A stretch of 64,000 nt of DNA from Solea solea (GCF_958295425.1 NC_081141.1:27591865-27655864), one strand, 5' to 3'; positions 21,388-33,285 are shown, numbered from the stretch's first letter. The notes: generated from the letters alone by a model not told the origin. Translations and numbers: made by a program.

Positions 21388-21535
21388 AGTTGTGTTTCCA
21401 CCAGGTGGAACAGTTTGGTACAATATGGTGCGCTTTGTTTGCACTTCTGTTACGAATAATACAGGAATAACCAGCCAATTCTTTAGCCAATTCTTCCCGT
21501 GGGGTACCAGAGTAAAATGGTATGATACAATTAAG
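21388..21535 (-). mobile_element. DNA-transposon fragment (same family as 25726-25812)
   Basis: The end reads GTGTTTCCACCAGGTGGAAC and then AGTTTGGTAC. In reverse complement the segment aligns with 25726-25812 (ACCATTTTACTC.GGTA, GGGAAG, then GTTCCAC.TGGTGGAAAC at the terminus). Only one end is preserved. Class not assigned. Confidence 0.5.
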
Positions 21536-21670
21536 GAAAGGAAAGAAAAGGAAATCTTCTTTATTGTCATTATACAAGCGAAACTGCGCAAAGAAATGTT
21601 GAGGTCAGATGGATGGCTGATCAGAGCTGCGACGCCACAAGAGAACAACCGGACTGAATGCTGGTAACAA

Positions 21671-22030
21671 TCTAACATGTTTTGATGGTGGGAGGAAACC
21701 GGAGAGCCCGGAGACACGGGGAGAGTGACCTGGCCAAGACAGGCAGCAGTATAGTCATATACATACACACAAATCACTTCTACAGCCAGATGTTTCTGCC
21801 TCCAGATCGTCCAATTTCCCCTTCTGGGCAGAGGGAGCAACCAGTTCAGTTTTGACTTTTGGGACAGACAGCAAGGACAAATCCAGAGACCGAAGACTGT
21901 AAGTCCCAGTATTCTTTTGGTTAATATAGGACAGACATGCAAACTCCACACAGAAAGGTCCCAGGCTGGGAGTTGAACCCAGCACAGACCTTCTTGCTCT
22001 GAGGCAAAAGTGCTCACCACTGTGCCCATT
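21671..22030 (-). mobile_element. tRNA-derived SINE, split by a nested element
   Basis: Minus-strand copy of the 13199 SINE family. The tRNA-like head is at 21965-22030 (GGGAGTTGAACCCAGCACAG, then CTTCTTGCTCTGAGGCAAAA, then CACCACTGTGCCCATT). The body resumes at 21933 (GACATGCAAACTCCACACAG). Further body (GGTGGGAGGAAACCGGAGAG and GACACGGGGAGA) lies at 21687-21726. The two body parts, normally contiguous, are separated by about 205 bp of foreign sequence (21727-21931). Confidence 0.75.
21727..21931 (-). mobile_element. Nested LINE 3' UTR fragment inside the SINE
   Basis: Begins GTGACCTGGCCAAGACAGGC and then AGCAGTATAG. This resembles the CCTGGCCAA.A..GCA.CAG block of the LINE end at 59755-59985, in the same orientation. 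The rest is not recognised. It interrupts a SINE and is therefore younger than that SINE. Confidence 0.5.
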
Positions 22031-23349
22031 AAACTGATGCCACCCAAGACGTCTTGCTCAAAAAAACAGCCACAAACAGAGCAGGAAAATATAGCTACGA
22101 GCAGTGGGGCCCAGGACCCGCCCACTGCTCCATTGACGAAGACGAGATGAGCTCTTCCTGGAAGATGATGATGATTTTGACATATTTATCCAATCCCTGT
22201 CTCGCTCAGCGCAGTGAACAAAAGCTTATTCTGTGCTGTTTCATAGAGATCAAATGAAGCTGATCTTCAAAAAGTGCATTTATTTTAAGACGTTTTATTG
22301 AAACCGTTGTGGTCATGTGCTGTCAAAGTGTAGGTGAAGGTCTGGTGGTGGTTCCCTGGCATCATTGGGAACAGGAAGAATTAGCAGCTCCTCACTTCTA
22401 TCACACACTGAACCTTTACAGTAGAAAAATAAAAGCCTCAGTAACTCAGCAGTTCTTGAGGTCTTGGAGAATTGGTTCACAGCTGGTCCACAACAAAAAC
22501 ATCATAAAGTTATTGTGTTAATGCTCAAACATCTGTTGTTGTGCATGTAACATGAGACTCAGCTGTAATTACCCGTGTTCAGTGGAACACTCGCCCCCGT
22601 GCGCGAGTGAAGGAAACTAATGAAGTCGTCTCATACAATGTTAAATACAGAAGCTCCTGTGAAAAGGTGAGCGGCTGGCCAGTATCTCTGAGAACAAGGT
22701 CAATGTGCTCAACATGATCTCTCTTCATTCCACTCTGCTGGACATGGGGATAATCTCATGCATCTTTAATCCCGTTGTACTGTGCCCAGACTGAGGAAAT
22801 GGAGTGGATGGAGAGGAGAGAGAGAGAGAGAGAGCACATGCTGCAGAGAAACTGCACGACCTGGAGAATCTGCGGCTACATTCGATTGTTTCCCGACACC
22901 TAAGCTGTTGTTCTACCGCAGACAGAAATGCTAATAGCGCCTGTAAACCATTTCACAAGCCAATAAATGCAATTTCACTTTACTCACGTTACACAGCAAG
23001 AGCCAATTCCATTACATATGTATATGATTTTTGCTTGATAATGTAGAACCAAACACTACACAGTGTTCATTTATTGATTGATTTTTATTGTCGCCTAATG
23101 ACTGAATACGGAGTTCACGTTCAGGCACTGGTTTCTGAAGAAATGCTGCAGTTTTAACAATGCACACATTATGAAGATGGTAACAAGCATTTAAGAGTCC
23201 GTCCCTTTGCTCCAGACTTCTTTGATAAATAGTAGATGGAAAGCAGGGACAACCCACGGCCGAGCAGAAGGGAATCAGGCTTGGAATTGGAGGGTAAGGT
23301 ATAAACAATCCCCGTTGCTTATTGTTAATTACAGACACTAAATTAACCC
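22031..23349. other. Noncoding stretch, no gene seen
   Basis: A short (GA)n run at 22818-22836, otherwise unique. The frames 22804-23046 (plus) and 23012-23356 (minus) are not convincing. Confidence 0.6.
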
Positions 23350-23452
23350 GAGCCACGAGGAGCCATGTCCTAGTGCCAGTCCCAAACCCTGGTAAACAGG
23401 AGAGTTGGGTCAGGAAGGAAGGGCATCTGCCAAATCAATGACCCTGGGGGGA
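23350..23452 (+). repeat. Dispersed retroelement-like fragment
   Basis: CCATGTCCTAGTGCCAGTCC, then GGTAAACAGGAGAGTTGGGT, CAGGAAGG.AGGGCATCTGC and CCAAATCAATG follow the order of a common vertebrate/fish repeat (GTCCTAGTGCC.GTCCC ... GGTCAGGAAGGGCATC ... GCCAAATCA). Class not assigned. Confidence 0.55.
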
Positions 23453-25335
23453 AAACAAGTGGATGGGATGCATGAAATTTAAAAAGACATTCATGACGTG
23501 CACTGAAATCTGGATATTTTGCCTGAAATTGTGACGTGTGAGAGCTAATATAACTCAGAACTCTCAGCCTTTAATTCAAATTTCTTTGAAAATGACCCTG
23601 TGAACATCCCATGTGAGAATGCTATGACCCCTGACCTATGACTCCTCACCTAAATGTTCTGCGCCAAACAGTCTCTAGATACGTTCTTCATATGTGAAGA
23701 AAAACTCTTGGAACCAATTTTCCAAAAGTTTTTTTTAAAAACTTCACGGGCCAAAAATCTATGATTACTGATTTCAGATGATCCCCTGATGCCACTATCA
23801 GTAGCAGATAGATTAAATTTCACATGAACATTCACACTGTAATCTCCTGACAGGGACGATCCCATGACCTTTTCACTCTTTCACTTGGTTCAGATGCTAT
23901 TACTATAATAAAACACCAATACCTCGATTAAAACCATGACTTGTCAAAAGCTTGATCACTTGGCTCCATTACTATACTATAATACACATAATACTGTGTC
24001 TTTTTGCCCCATTCTAATTTATGTTGACCTAAAGCTGTGTGACTGAGATCATTGTGAGACAATGGGAGATCTGTCATGGCAGTGCGCCGACTGCCAAAAG
24101 AAATAAAATGCTATATCAAACTTTTATCACCTGCATAGCTGCTAAATATCAAAGGCTACATTGAAATGACCAGGCTGAAGTGATTCCTATCTAATTTTAT
24201 CCACTGATGTGATTAAAACTGGATTTTTTTTCCCCCCCAGGGCTGAGTGGACACAAGTTTCTTTTAATTTAATTTGATTTTCACCTCAGATTTGCATCAC
24301 CTCACTATGTGGTCGTAGAAATTGCATAAATCCTGCGCATGTCCATCGTACACGAGTGAGAACATGACATTTTTGCCTGTACAGATGCACTGAACGTTAA
24401 TGTTACTGACCCACAACGGATGTGCAGTGAAGTCACGTTCACTTGAAATTCCAGTGGAGCACACAATGCTTCTACCTAAGTGTCAAATCTGATCCGTGTT
24501 GAATTGTAATTGCAAAAACGTGGCCGGTAAAGTGACTGTGCATGTTAGCATGCTGATATTAGCCTTTAATACAAGCTCATAAAGCCACTGACGTAGCTAG
24601 AGCCCCTCAAGTCTTGTTCACACCTCGCCTCATGTAACATTAGGCAGTAATTTCCAACTCCCACAGACTGAGACTGAACTTATCAGCGTCAATTAAAGCT
24701 TGGTGTACGACCGTATTAACGTCGCCAGGAACATTATCATCACAGAGATAAAACCATTACTGTGCAGATGGTTGTACTAATGTACCTGGTGGCACAGATT
24801 CTGCTCCATGAATCCAAGGCAGAGATTATGGGAGGGACGCACTCAGCCCCTCTGGGATTATACGTGGGTCCAGTGCACACATCATCATCATCATCGACAT
24901 ATGTAATATACATAATTCCAAGCCCAAGGAGAAGACATCATCACAGATTTGTAAAGGAGGGAGAAAGAGTGAGAGTTCACCAGCGGAGAGAGGAAACTTC
25001 CAGTCCCTGCAAAGCAAACACAGAGTTTCTCCTCTTCACACGTTATATATTTTAGGAAATAGTGGCTGAAAGCATGTAAAAAAAAATCACAACTGGAGTA
25101 AAGGTTGAAAACAGTGTCTCTTCAGTCTTCTGTATCTGAACTGAAGTAGAAAAGAAGAGAAAGAAGAGTAGACGCGTGCTGTCAGGCTGCAGTACCACTG
25201 AAAGACAAAGAGGGAGACAGAGAGCAGGTTTGTGTACAGTATGTCATTAAAATGTGACAGAAACAGTGAAAATGGCACTTCTCTACATGTTTGTTGAACC
25301 ACTGGTTTGATACCAGACTGATTCCATTAATAATG
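23453..25335. other. Noncoding stretch, no gene seen
   Basis: Unique AT-rich sequence. A TTTTTTTTCCCCCCCCAG tract at about 24223-24240 looks like a splice acceptor, but no coding frame follows it. (ATC)5 at 24881-24895. Confidence 0.6.
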
Positions 25336-25382
25336 TGTACAAACAATGATGTTAGCAGACTTTGGTCCCCACTAAAAGTATA
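25336..25382 (+). repeat. Direct repeat, left member (pairs with 25889-25937)
   Basis: GTGTACAAACAATGATGTTA, then GACTTTGGTCCCCACTAAA, match 25889-25937 with about six substitutions, 553 bp apart. Confidence 0.65.
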
Positions 25383-25842
25383 TGTCTGTAGGAGGAGAGG
25401 ACATGAACTCTCATATGCTGTCTTTAAATATGGTACAGTTTGGAATAGCAAAGCCCTGGGCCAGACAGTTCCTTTATTTGGTCCGTTGGGTGTGGACGGT
25501 GTCTGATGACCGTGTAGCGTACCGGTGCAACTTCAAGGAACGACGACATTGAACGCAACACAACACAACAGCGAGCAGCTCTTTATGTGGCTATGTGTCT
25601 CAACAAGACGTCAATCTTTGAATGAGAAATGACTGCGGGCATTAACCTCGACTTCCACGGGATATTTACACACCGATCACAAGAGAGTGACGTTTTTCTG
25701 AGCCTATCTAGCTCCACCCTGACCGTACCATTTTACTCAGGTATAGCAAGGGAAGGGTGCCAAAGAGTGGAACGGTTCACTGTACCGTTTCACTCGGTGG
25801 AAACATGGCTTCACACGCTTTAGTTGGGATCAAAGCAGGTGA
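25383..25842 (+). mobile_element. DNA-transposon remnant between direct repeats
   Basis: The right end (25726-25812) reads ACCATTTTACTCAGGTATAG, then GTGGAACGGTTCACTGTACC and GTTTCACTCGGTGGAAACAT. It is related to the terminus at 21388-21535. The left end near 25430 (GGTACAGTTTGGAATAGC) may be the matching inverted end but is strongly diverged. No transposase frame. Confidence 0.45.
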
Positions 25843-25868
25843 ACATTAACACATTAACACATTAACAC
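25843..25868. repeat. 8-bp tandem repeat
   Basis: ATTAACAC is repeated three times in tandem, with a partial copy. Confidence 0.9.
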
Positions 25869-25888
25869 AGTTAAAGTGAGGTTGTGTT

Positions 25889-25937
25889 TGTGTGCAAACA
25901 ATGACGTTCGTCGATTTTGGTCGCCACTAAATCTTAT
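25889..25937 (+). repeat. Direct repeat, right member (pairs with 25336-25382)
   Basis: GTGTGCAAACAATGACGTTC, then GATTTTGGTCGCCACTAAAT. Confidence 0.65.
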
Positions 25938-26006
25938 AAGAGAATATTTGAAACCTCTTTAATCATAGTAACATTTTACTTTGTGGTGACAAAGACATAC
26001 TTTTTT

Positions 26007-26278
26007 GGTAACACTTTAGATTAGGGAACACATATTCACCATTAACTAGGTGCTTACTAACATGCATATAAGTATCATACCACACCTTTATTAGTAATTA
26101 TTAAGCATGTATTAACACCTTAATCAGGAAAAATCTTAATTCATGCCATAATAGAGGTAGAATAAGGTTATGTAGAATAAGGTGTTAATACGTGCTTAAT
26201 AATTCAAATAAAGGGCTAGTGTGCTGTTTATGCACCTAGTTAATAGTGAATATGTGTTCCCTAATCTAAAGTGTTACC
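26007..26278. mobile_element. 272-bp palindromic MITE
   Basis: The terminal inverted repeats are 47 bp with one mismatch: 26007-26053 begins GGTAACACTTTAGATTAGGG and 26232-26278 is its complement. A second inner pair of 27 bp with one mismatch (26096-26122 and 26178-26204) leaves a 55-nt loop, so the element could fold into one long hairpin. T-rich flanks (TTTTTT on the left, TTTTTTT on the right) may hide a target-site duplication. There is no coding capacity. The family pattern (TAACACTTTA at both ends) is widespread in fish. The low divergence between arms suggests either a fairly young insertion or gene conversion between arms. Confidence 0.9.
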
Positions 26279-29200
26279 TTTTTTTATTACTTGACATGAC
26301 CTGGTGTTGCCTTTAAAATGCACCGGTTGTGTGTTGGGTATGAAGGAACACTACATAGTGGACTAAAAAGGGCATGTCCATTATTTAAAAAGTCCTGTGG
26401 GTGTTTGGCATTCTGCATCACTGAGCTTACTGACAATTCATCTTGCCTCTCCTGCAGTTTTTTTTCTCCACTGACCATTAGCGCGAAATGTCCCGAGAGA
26501 ATCGTTTGTCTCCAAATTTGAGAGACAGACGACAGGATTTGACGTTCGCCCAGTGATGTCTTGCATCACTAAAACATTTCCTCTTATAAAACGCCACAAA
26601 AACCTCCATAAATATCTGATTATGACTGAGAAATAAACCAAAACCACAATTTATACAGCGAGTCACTACATTTTTCAAAAGCGCTAAATTGTTTTTGAGT
26701 TCAGTCATGCTCCAACATACAGGAAGTCATTTGCTGGTAGCTTTCACTCAGAGTTCCTGATATAACCATGAGCATACATATATTTTAGGCATATGTGGCC
26801 CCAGCGGGAATCCACCCTTTAACCCTGGCTTTGTTAAAGCAGCAGAACTACACAGCACCACACTGTTTTACAGCAACATGGTTCAAAAGTGAATCCGAAA
26901 GCAGTCAGGAGTCGTTGCTTCATGTGGGACTACAAAGGCTTGTTTTACCATTGTTTATGTCGATGCATTGCAAGTCGTCTGCTACAGGTTTAGGCCGAAT
27001 TCAAGCTGAGATTAAATAGATTTCAGCGCTGTGTTCCATACAATTTAGAATTCAATGCAACAGAGTCAGAATTCCCACTCACGAACTCTGAAATCCTTCA
27101 AATCCATTTATCCAAACACACGGAGGAGAAGCATATCTATGACGATCAATGCTAGCAACAGTGAAACCTCAACGAGAATGCAATGTTCCCCATTAGTAAA
27201 TAACTCAAAATTTAAATGTATAATCACATTTAAGTGGCAGAAATATAGGTTTGACTGATAATACTCACAACACCAGACATTCCGTTGGGTAAATGTGTTA
27301 TTTCTGTTGGTTTAAAGCCTCCATACCTTAAAAAAAATCATGTATTTATGGTTATTGCTCCAAACACTGGAGGTTGTCACTTACAGTATTGAATAAAAGT
27401 TTATAGCTGCACGCCTTGATTGACTTTTTTGGGGCCACTCGAGGACAACATCGTTAAATTCATAAAGCCGTTACGGCAAAGATGCAGCACGTGTTAAAGA
27501 GATGTCAAATCACCGCAAATATAACCCGAAGCAAGGCATCTGCAGTGTACGTGAATGTTGACTTCACATGTAAGCCATTTGACCTACAGCATGCGACAGT
27601 GGAGTAGAATATAAAACTATTGTAAACTGATAAAAAAAAAATCAAAGCGTGCTGTGTGACTTCATGTGATCCCTGACTGAGTCCATGATGTCCAGATCGC
27701 GGCTCTGTGGGAGTCCGACCTTCTGTTCTGGACAGTTTCAGGACTCCTCTGTTCTCCTCATCTCTGAACGTGGTTCTCTGTAGAGAACCGTACATCTCTT
27801 TAAATATAAACAAATGTTAAAGGCCGAGTGAGTCTTTCAGCTCCACGGGACTCTCCGTTGAGCTGGGTTTGGATCTTGCTGCACACAGGAAGTGATTCAT
27901 TTCATGTCAAGACAGATGGAGGCAACTGCAACGTGGTGCCAGAAAAGTGAGTTCAAAGTTTAACTAAAAACGCAAAGAAGTGTCCACAAAAAAGTTTTTT
28001 TTAAAAATCCAGTCATTCATCAGTTTGACAGGACAAGTATTTCTCGTCTCCGCCCGCTGAATATACGCTAAGTCTCATAGTATTGCTTGTTTTAAAGATA
28101 AAGGATGCAGCAAACCAATAACATTTCATTGTTTGCGCTCATGAAAATCAACCAGAGGCAGAAGAAGAACATCAACAACAACTAAAATCACCAAAGTGTA
28201 TGAGCAGCTATGCCCTGCAGCTTTAAATTAAAATGAAATTATAGTTTTTTTTATATTTCAAACTGCTAAACTATAACAACGATTACTTTTATGCAACACA
28301 AAAAGATCACTCTTGAGAACTTTGTGTAAGTTTCTTGAGTGCTTAACAAATCTGCAATCCTGAGCTATACACGAGACACGGACACAAATAAACACTCTTT
28401 TCTTGAATTTAGAGTTAATAACTTGGTCAAAAACACACAGATGAGTCCATACAGCTTCACCACTGCGATACGGGGAAGATAGGATGGAGGTCTGTGTGTA
28501 TTCTTTGCTTAAAATAGCACTTTAAAACAAAGGTTCCTCATATACTGTATATGACCTCTTGTGACGCTAACTCCGCTCCAATGCCTGATTTTGAAAAATG
28601 CCAAGAAAGTGCTTCAAACGGTGGAGGGCGAAAGGTGACGAAACAACAGCTCCGGCGTTTATAAAAAGGGGGAGGAGTTTGGAACAACATGCCTTGTGCT
28701 GATTTGACGAGAGGGTGACAAAAGCTTTTTCCAACAGGAAAAACACGGAGAAAGCCAGTGGCAAAACATGACTGCAGTAGGTGGTGTTTCACCAGAGAGG
28801 GCAGTAGATACACCGTTTTATTACATCTGTAATTTCAATCCTTTATACTAAACTGAAGATTTGCACGTGGATCAACTTACAAAATGAACGAGATAAACAT
28901 TAAAGAACCTGTAATTATGAGCGACATGTGATGTCTATACTCGCACTTCCAGTTGATAACTTTAATGAAACCCCGTCGTGCTCACTTGGAGTTCACTTGC
29001 TCACCAACCCTGAATCCACACACGGCGTCTCCACGACGACCCGATGGCCACAATAACAGACATGCTACCTCCCACACAGCACTTTCAGTTCTAAAATGTA
29101 TTCCTCTTCATTATTCCTCAGCGTGGCGTGACCTTGTTTGTTCATGGTTTTGTGCTGCTGCCGAAGCAATAAACTCAAAGTTTTCTTTTGCTTACCTTCC

Positions 29201-29394
29201 TTTTTTTCTTATTCTCTGGCTTATTTACAGCCATCAGTGAGAGAACATCACTGTCCGTATAAATCTGACTCTTAAAAACCGGCTTAGTTGATGATAAGTT
29301 GAATGATCTGTATGAGCGATATTTCCAAACATTTAAAAAGCACACAATACAACGATTTTGCCATATGACGATGAAATTCCACTTAAGTAGATAC
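26279..29394. other. Noncoding stretch, no gene seen
   Basis: Unique sequence with T/A runs at about 26277-26286, 27632-27641 and 28000-28007. A near-perfect palindrome GGTTCTCTGTAGAGAACC is at 27772-27789. The stretches 27310-27450 and 28560-28800 look like worn dispersed repeats, but I cannot place them. Confidence 0.55.
27772..27789. repeat. Short palindrome, 8-bp stem and 2-nt loop
   Basis: GGTTCTCT pairs with AGAGAACC across GT. Probably incidental. Confidence 0.85.
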
Positions 29395-29475
29395 TAGGGA
29401 TAGCACGATACCACTTTTCCATGTCTGATACCAATACTGATATCACAAACTCCAGTGTCTACCAATACCGCTCGT
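29395..29475 (+). mobile_element. Terminus of a fish DNA-element family
   Basis: ACTAGGGATAGCACGATACC, ACTTTTCCATGTCTGATACC, AATACTGATATCACAAACTC and CAGTGTCTACCAATACCG match the start of a common fish repeat (ACTAGGG.TG.CCGATACCAC ... CCGATACCGATAC). The interior probably continues past 29475, but the far end was not located. Confidence 0.55.
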
Positions 29476-31440
29476 CTTTTTAAACTATGAAGCTGGGAAA
29501 CAGCCGAGTCAATTTAAGCTATTTCACAATTATCCAACTGTGTAACATAAAGCAGAAATAAGACATGTTTACATTATGTGCAGTGATTTTTTGGATTGGA
29601 TCAGATTTTACGTATCCACGACATTAATTAAGTGTTTTAATTCAAACAGTACAACATCCAAATTGAGCTCTCGGTCAGCATCTCTGTTGCATCCAACAAT
29701 GACCCACACGTTGCCGTTGTAATAACTTCACTACAACATGTGAACATTAACACTTTGATGGCAAACACTTTAAAGATAGTTATGTACCTAAAAAGCATCT
29801 TACTCTCTTTGTTTTAAATATGTTTTGCATTTTACGCTCTGCTGAGCGAGTAGCAGCAGCTCCTGAGTGGCGGTCATTTGAGGCTCAGCCCATGTTCGTG
29901 AGGTGGTTTAGCAATCTGCACTGGAATTGTGGAATAATCGGTAGCAAGGTAGTTGCAGGATCTGTGATGACCGACTAAAGGCAAGATGTGCGTTAATGGT
30001 ACAGTCCAAGAGGGTGTTCCTCCAAATGGAATGCCCCCAAGTCACATTCCCAACTTGGAAAGTCTGAGCAACCTCACAAACCCCTCAATATCTAAGATGG
30101 CTGCCAATTGACTTCCGATGTAAATGGAAGACACCATTGACTTTAAACCGCCCTGTCACATCTAGCATCTTGAGAAGCCTATTGTTTCAGTGCAACCTCC
30201 TTTTTTACTCAATTCATCCCCATCTAATGTTAGCTTTGGATGCTGTGATCGATTATTTCCACCTGTGAGACGATATGATGCACGATTCTTATTTTTCCAA
30301 CGCGTTTATGCCACTAGATCGGTTCTCGTGTTGAAGTTCAGTCAAAATGCACAACAAAGCCACAGATGATGAAAACGGTCGCGTTCCCTACGAGGTTGTG
30401 TCTAGTAAAATTCCCCTCATCTCCTGCTCAAAGTAGTCAGACAGCCATTACTCCAGTCTGAGCGTCGTTTGTGGCCAATATCCGTCAACAAAAGCAAGTA
30501 AAGTGCTTGATTTACCCTCCCTGCAGTGGATTCTGTGCACAACCACAGAGGCCACCATCAACTCTCACTTACTTTAAACATATTTCAATGACGCCTTCAA
30601 ATAGCTCTCCCCGGAGCTCATTTTATTAACTTGACAAATCTTCTGCCTTTCCACTGCATCATCACCCTTGATAATCTCTCTCACAGCGTGGGAGATAGGG
30701 CTCCCAATGATATTTCCATGTGAGGCACCGGGGTAGAAGGAGTCTAATGGTATTAAATGATTCGTAACTCGCTTATCAGTGGTAACGTCCCACAGGAGGC
30801 GAGTTCACCGCCTCGGCTCTCTGGCAAGACGCTGCTCCGAGGTCTGACACTCAAGAGAAACGTGGAGCATGAAGGTGCATATTTACAGAGCGGGGTCAAG
30901 ATTAGGATGTTGTTTTTCACAGTGTACTTGAGGTTGTTTATTCCAGGTCTGACTCAAACTGCCAGCGGTGTGTTGAGTGGGGAGAAGAAAATAAAAAAAG
31001 AGCAGTTGCACAGTTGCACCCACTGATATTCTCACACATTGTTCTTCCAAGCCATTTTGCCCCGAGCCCCACAAACCAACCACGATTCCAGCATTAGAAT
31101 GCCAGGCCCAGGGTCTGCTGCACATCAAATAGCCTTCGTAAACAAAACGCCGGCTGCATTTCCTTATTAAAAACATTTGCACCGTGTATATCCATGTAAA
31201 TATATATGCTAATGTACACATGCAGTATCATAACAAGCTGCTTTCGCCAGCATATATCACCACCAGAAATCAGAAGATGAGAATAACGTGCATTCAATTC
31301 TGATGCGAATTAAACACGTCTACAGCGACAATGTCCATTCTGTTGCGTGTTTTCAAGGTCAAATCACTTCCTCCTGGAAACGTTTAATCAATAAAAATGG
31401 ACACGGTTGAATAATGAAGCCCAGGAAGGAAGTTGCAGGG
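29476..31440. other. Noncoding stretch, no gene seen
   Basis: No gene seen. 30000-30180 (CATTCCCAACTTGGAAAGTC, AAGATGGCTGCC) may be a worn repeat. 31085-31310 is compact, repeat-free and rich in AT motifs such as ATGCTAAT (31206-31213), and could be regulatory; that is inference only. Confidence 0.5.
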
Positions 31441-31443
31441 TAG

Positions 31444-31457
31444 CCACTAGGGGGCAA
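31444..31457 (+). promoter_or_regulatory. CTCF-like core motif (strong)
   Basis: CCACTAGGGGGCAA matches CCASYAGRKGGCRS at all but the last position. It is preceded by TAG, as in the copy at 45770, suggesting both may derive from one repeat. Confidence 0.45.
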
Positions 31458-31524
31458 CGCTACTAGTTGCAAAAAAAACATATTCTGTTTGAATGGAAGT
31501 TTGTTGGAAAATTAGCTTCTGTCG

Positions 31525-31838
31525 CAACTAAAGCCCCTTTTCCACCTATGGTCGCAGGTTTAGGTTGGTTTACCGCTACAAAATGGAGTTTGTGATGCGA
31601 TTCGCCAGTCGTGATCAGCAGTGCTTTCGCTAAATTCTAATATTCTAAGATTTTAGACTTTTCCCTGGTAATTGTTGGAGATGAACCCATGTTTTTAGTA
31701 TTTTTAAGTCTTTTTAACTGAGCTACAGTTTGGCATTGAACGGCTTGATTCTTGTGTCGGAAGTTGCGCTCGTGTCGCACATGTACCTGTTAAAAAAAAG
31801 TACCAGGTACTATCGCTAGTGGAACTGCAAAATAACCG
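31525..31838. mobile_element. Probable non-autonomous DNA transposon
   Basis: The left end AAAGCCCCTTTTCCACCTAT, the internal blocks GTTTACCGCTACAAAATGG, GCGATTCGCCAGTCGTGATC and AGCAGTGCTTTCGCTAAATT, and the right end AGTACCAGGTACTATCGCTA plus GTGGAACTGCAAAA follow the layout of a common fish element. The terminal inverted repeat is only partly preserved (TTCCAC / GTGGAA). Confidence 0.55.
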
Positions 31839-33162
31839 CCATAATGATTATATGGTAGTCAATTCATTAATTTACAGATTTGCCTATTAAAGCTTTTACA
31901 TACTCCGCAAGAAGAGACTCATTTGTTATTTTTCTTGAGCAAGAAACTCAAACTCAAGTCCTCATAGGGTATTACAACATTTCCCCATCAACCCTTCTCA
32001 CTTCAAATTTCTCGCTAATCTCACAATAGTTGTCGGACAACACACAAGAACAAAGTTCTGCCTGGAACTAAACGTGTCAAGAACAAGCTGCGAGAAAAAT
32101 AATGACGTCATTCTTTTATCAGAGTCCTTGGAGGAGAGAACACATTTCTCAGTTGTCGTAGAGTATATGTACAGGCCTTGAGTCACAAGTTTTTCCGCTT
32201 TATTCAAAAATAAACACTGGAAAAGTTATTAACACAGACAAAAAACATACACAGCTCCCCCTGTAATTCACTGCCCTTGACACCATAGAAAACCCCGCAC
32301 GGCTTGGTTGAATGGCGACATTCAGAAATGTGTTATTTTCAACAGGACGCTGTTAAGTGAAATGCACTGTTGCTCGGGACTAATCACATGGAGATCCTCC
32401 TGCGTCTCGCTCGTTTTACCAAAGCGCAACAGAAATCTCGCCCACAATGAAGCATTTCTCCAATATTACATTAGATGCTGTATATGTGGTGAGAAAGAGA
32501 GAGGGTAACCTTTCATGCTTTCAGCTCAGAGACCACAGTGCAGGAGCTCAGTGGAGACTTAGAAACCACTCCAGGGCTGAAGTGGTGGAAAACTTCAGGG
32601 TTACTCCAACACACATGAACCTGGCCTCTGGCTCCAAGAGTTTTTGGCATTTATTTGCAGACAAATCAGCTTCACACAGAACACACACTGCTCTGCTACC
32701 ACTGCCGGTCTCATTTTTTATCCACTAAGAATGTTTGTGTGCTGGAATAATGACTTAGCTTCAACGTTAGCCGTCACCTCCAGGTGAGAATACATTTACA
32801 TTACATTACATTAAAAAGCTGTTTATTTTGAGGACGTACAGTCAGTATATCAAGGCTGAGTGTATGTTGCTAGCAATGTTAGCATGTTCTCAGTTCAAAC
32901 CCCACATAAGTTCATGGACTTTTGCTAATACGACTTATTTGTAATAATTTTACAATCAGTACTTTAAGCTTGTAAGCTGTGGCATTACCAGGATAACATG
33001 CGATGAGGTGATTGTGATATAAATAAATAGAGAAAGCAGTTGGCCTATACTGCCCCCAGCACTTCCTGTGGTGCACTCTAGTTATTAGACATGGTTTGCC
33101 AGAGGCGGCGTTTTAATTAAACACGTTTATTAATTTTGTTAAAAATAAAATTCCCACATCAA
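31839..33162. other. Noncoding stretch, no gene seen
   Basis: Unique sequence. (CATTA)n-like run at 32788-32814. Frames at 32308-32728 lack motifs. Confidence 0.6.
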
Positions 33163-33285
33163 TTATGTTCTCAAACTTTTTATACCATGTGCCACCTGAG
33201 AAGATATTGAGCTCTCTCAGTAACACCATTATCACCTATACGTTCAAATACAGTGGTGTAAATAGAGCAATGTCAGCGACAGGCT
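33163..33285 (+). repeat. Dispersed repeat fragment
   Basis: TTCTCAAACTTTTTATACCA, TGTGCCACCTGAGAAGATAT, TGAGCTCTCTCAG, AACACCATTATCACC and AAATACAGTGGTGTA follow the block order of a widespread fish repeat (ACCATGTACCACCTCAGAAAAT ... CACCATTAT ... AAATACAGT.GTGTA). Class not assigned. Confidence 0.5.

Noticed and set aside
21355..22125. Longest open frame (257 codons, minus strand)
   Set aside because: It crosses a DNA-transposon end, a SINE body, a nested LINE-like piece and a SINE tRNA head, and matches no protein family I know. It is a chance frame.
24223..24240. Polypyrimidine tract plus CAG resembling a splice acceptor
   Set aside because: No open coding stretch follows, and no matching donor or exon is seen.
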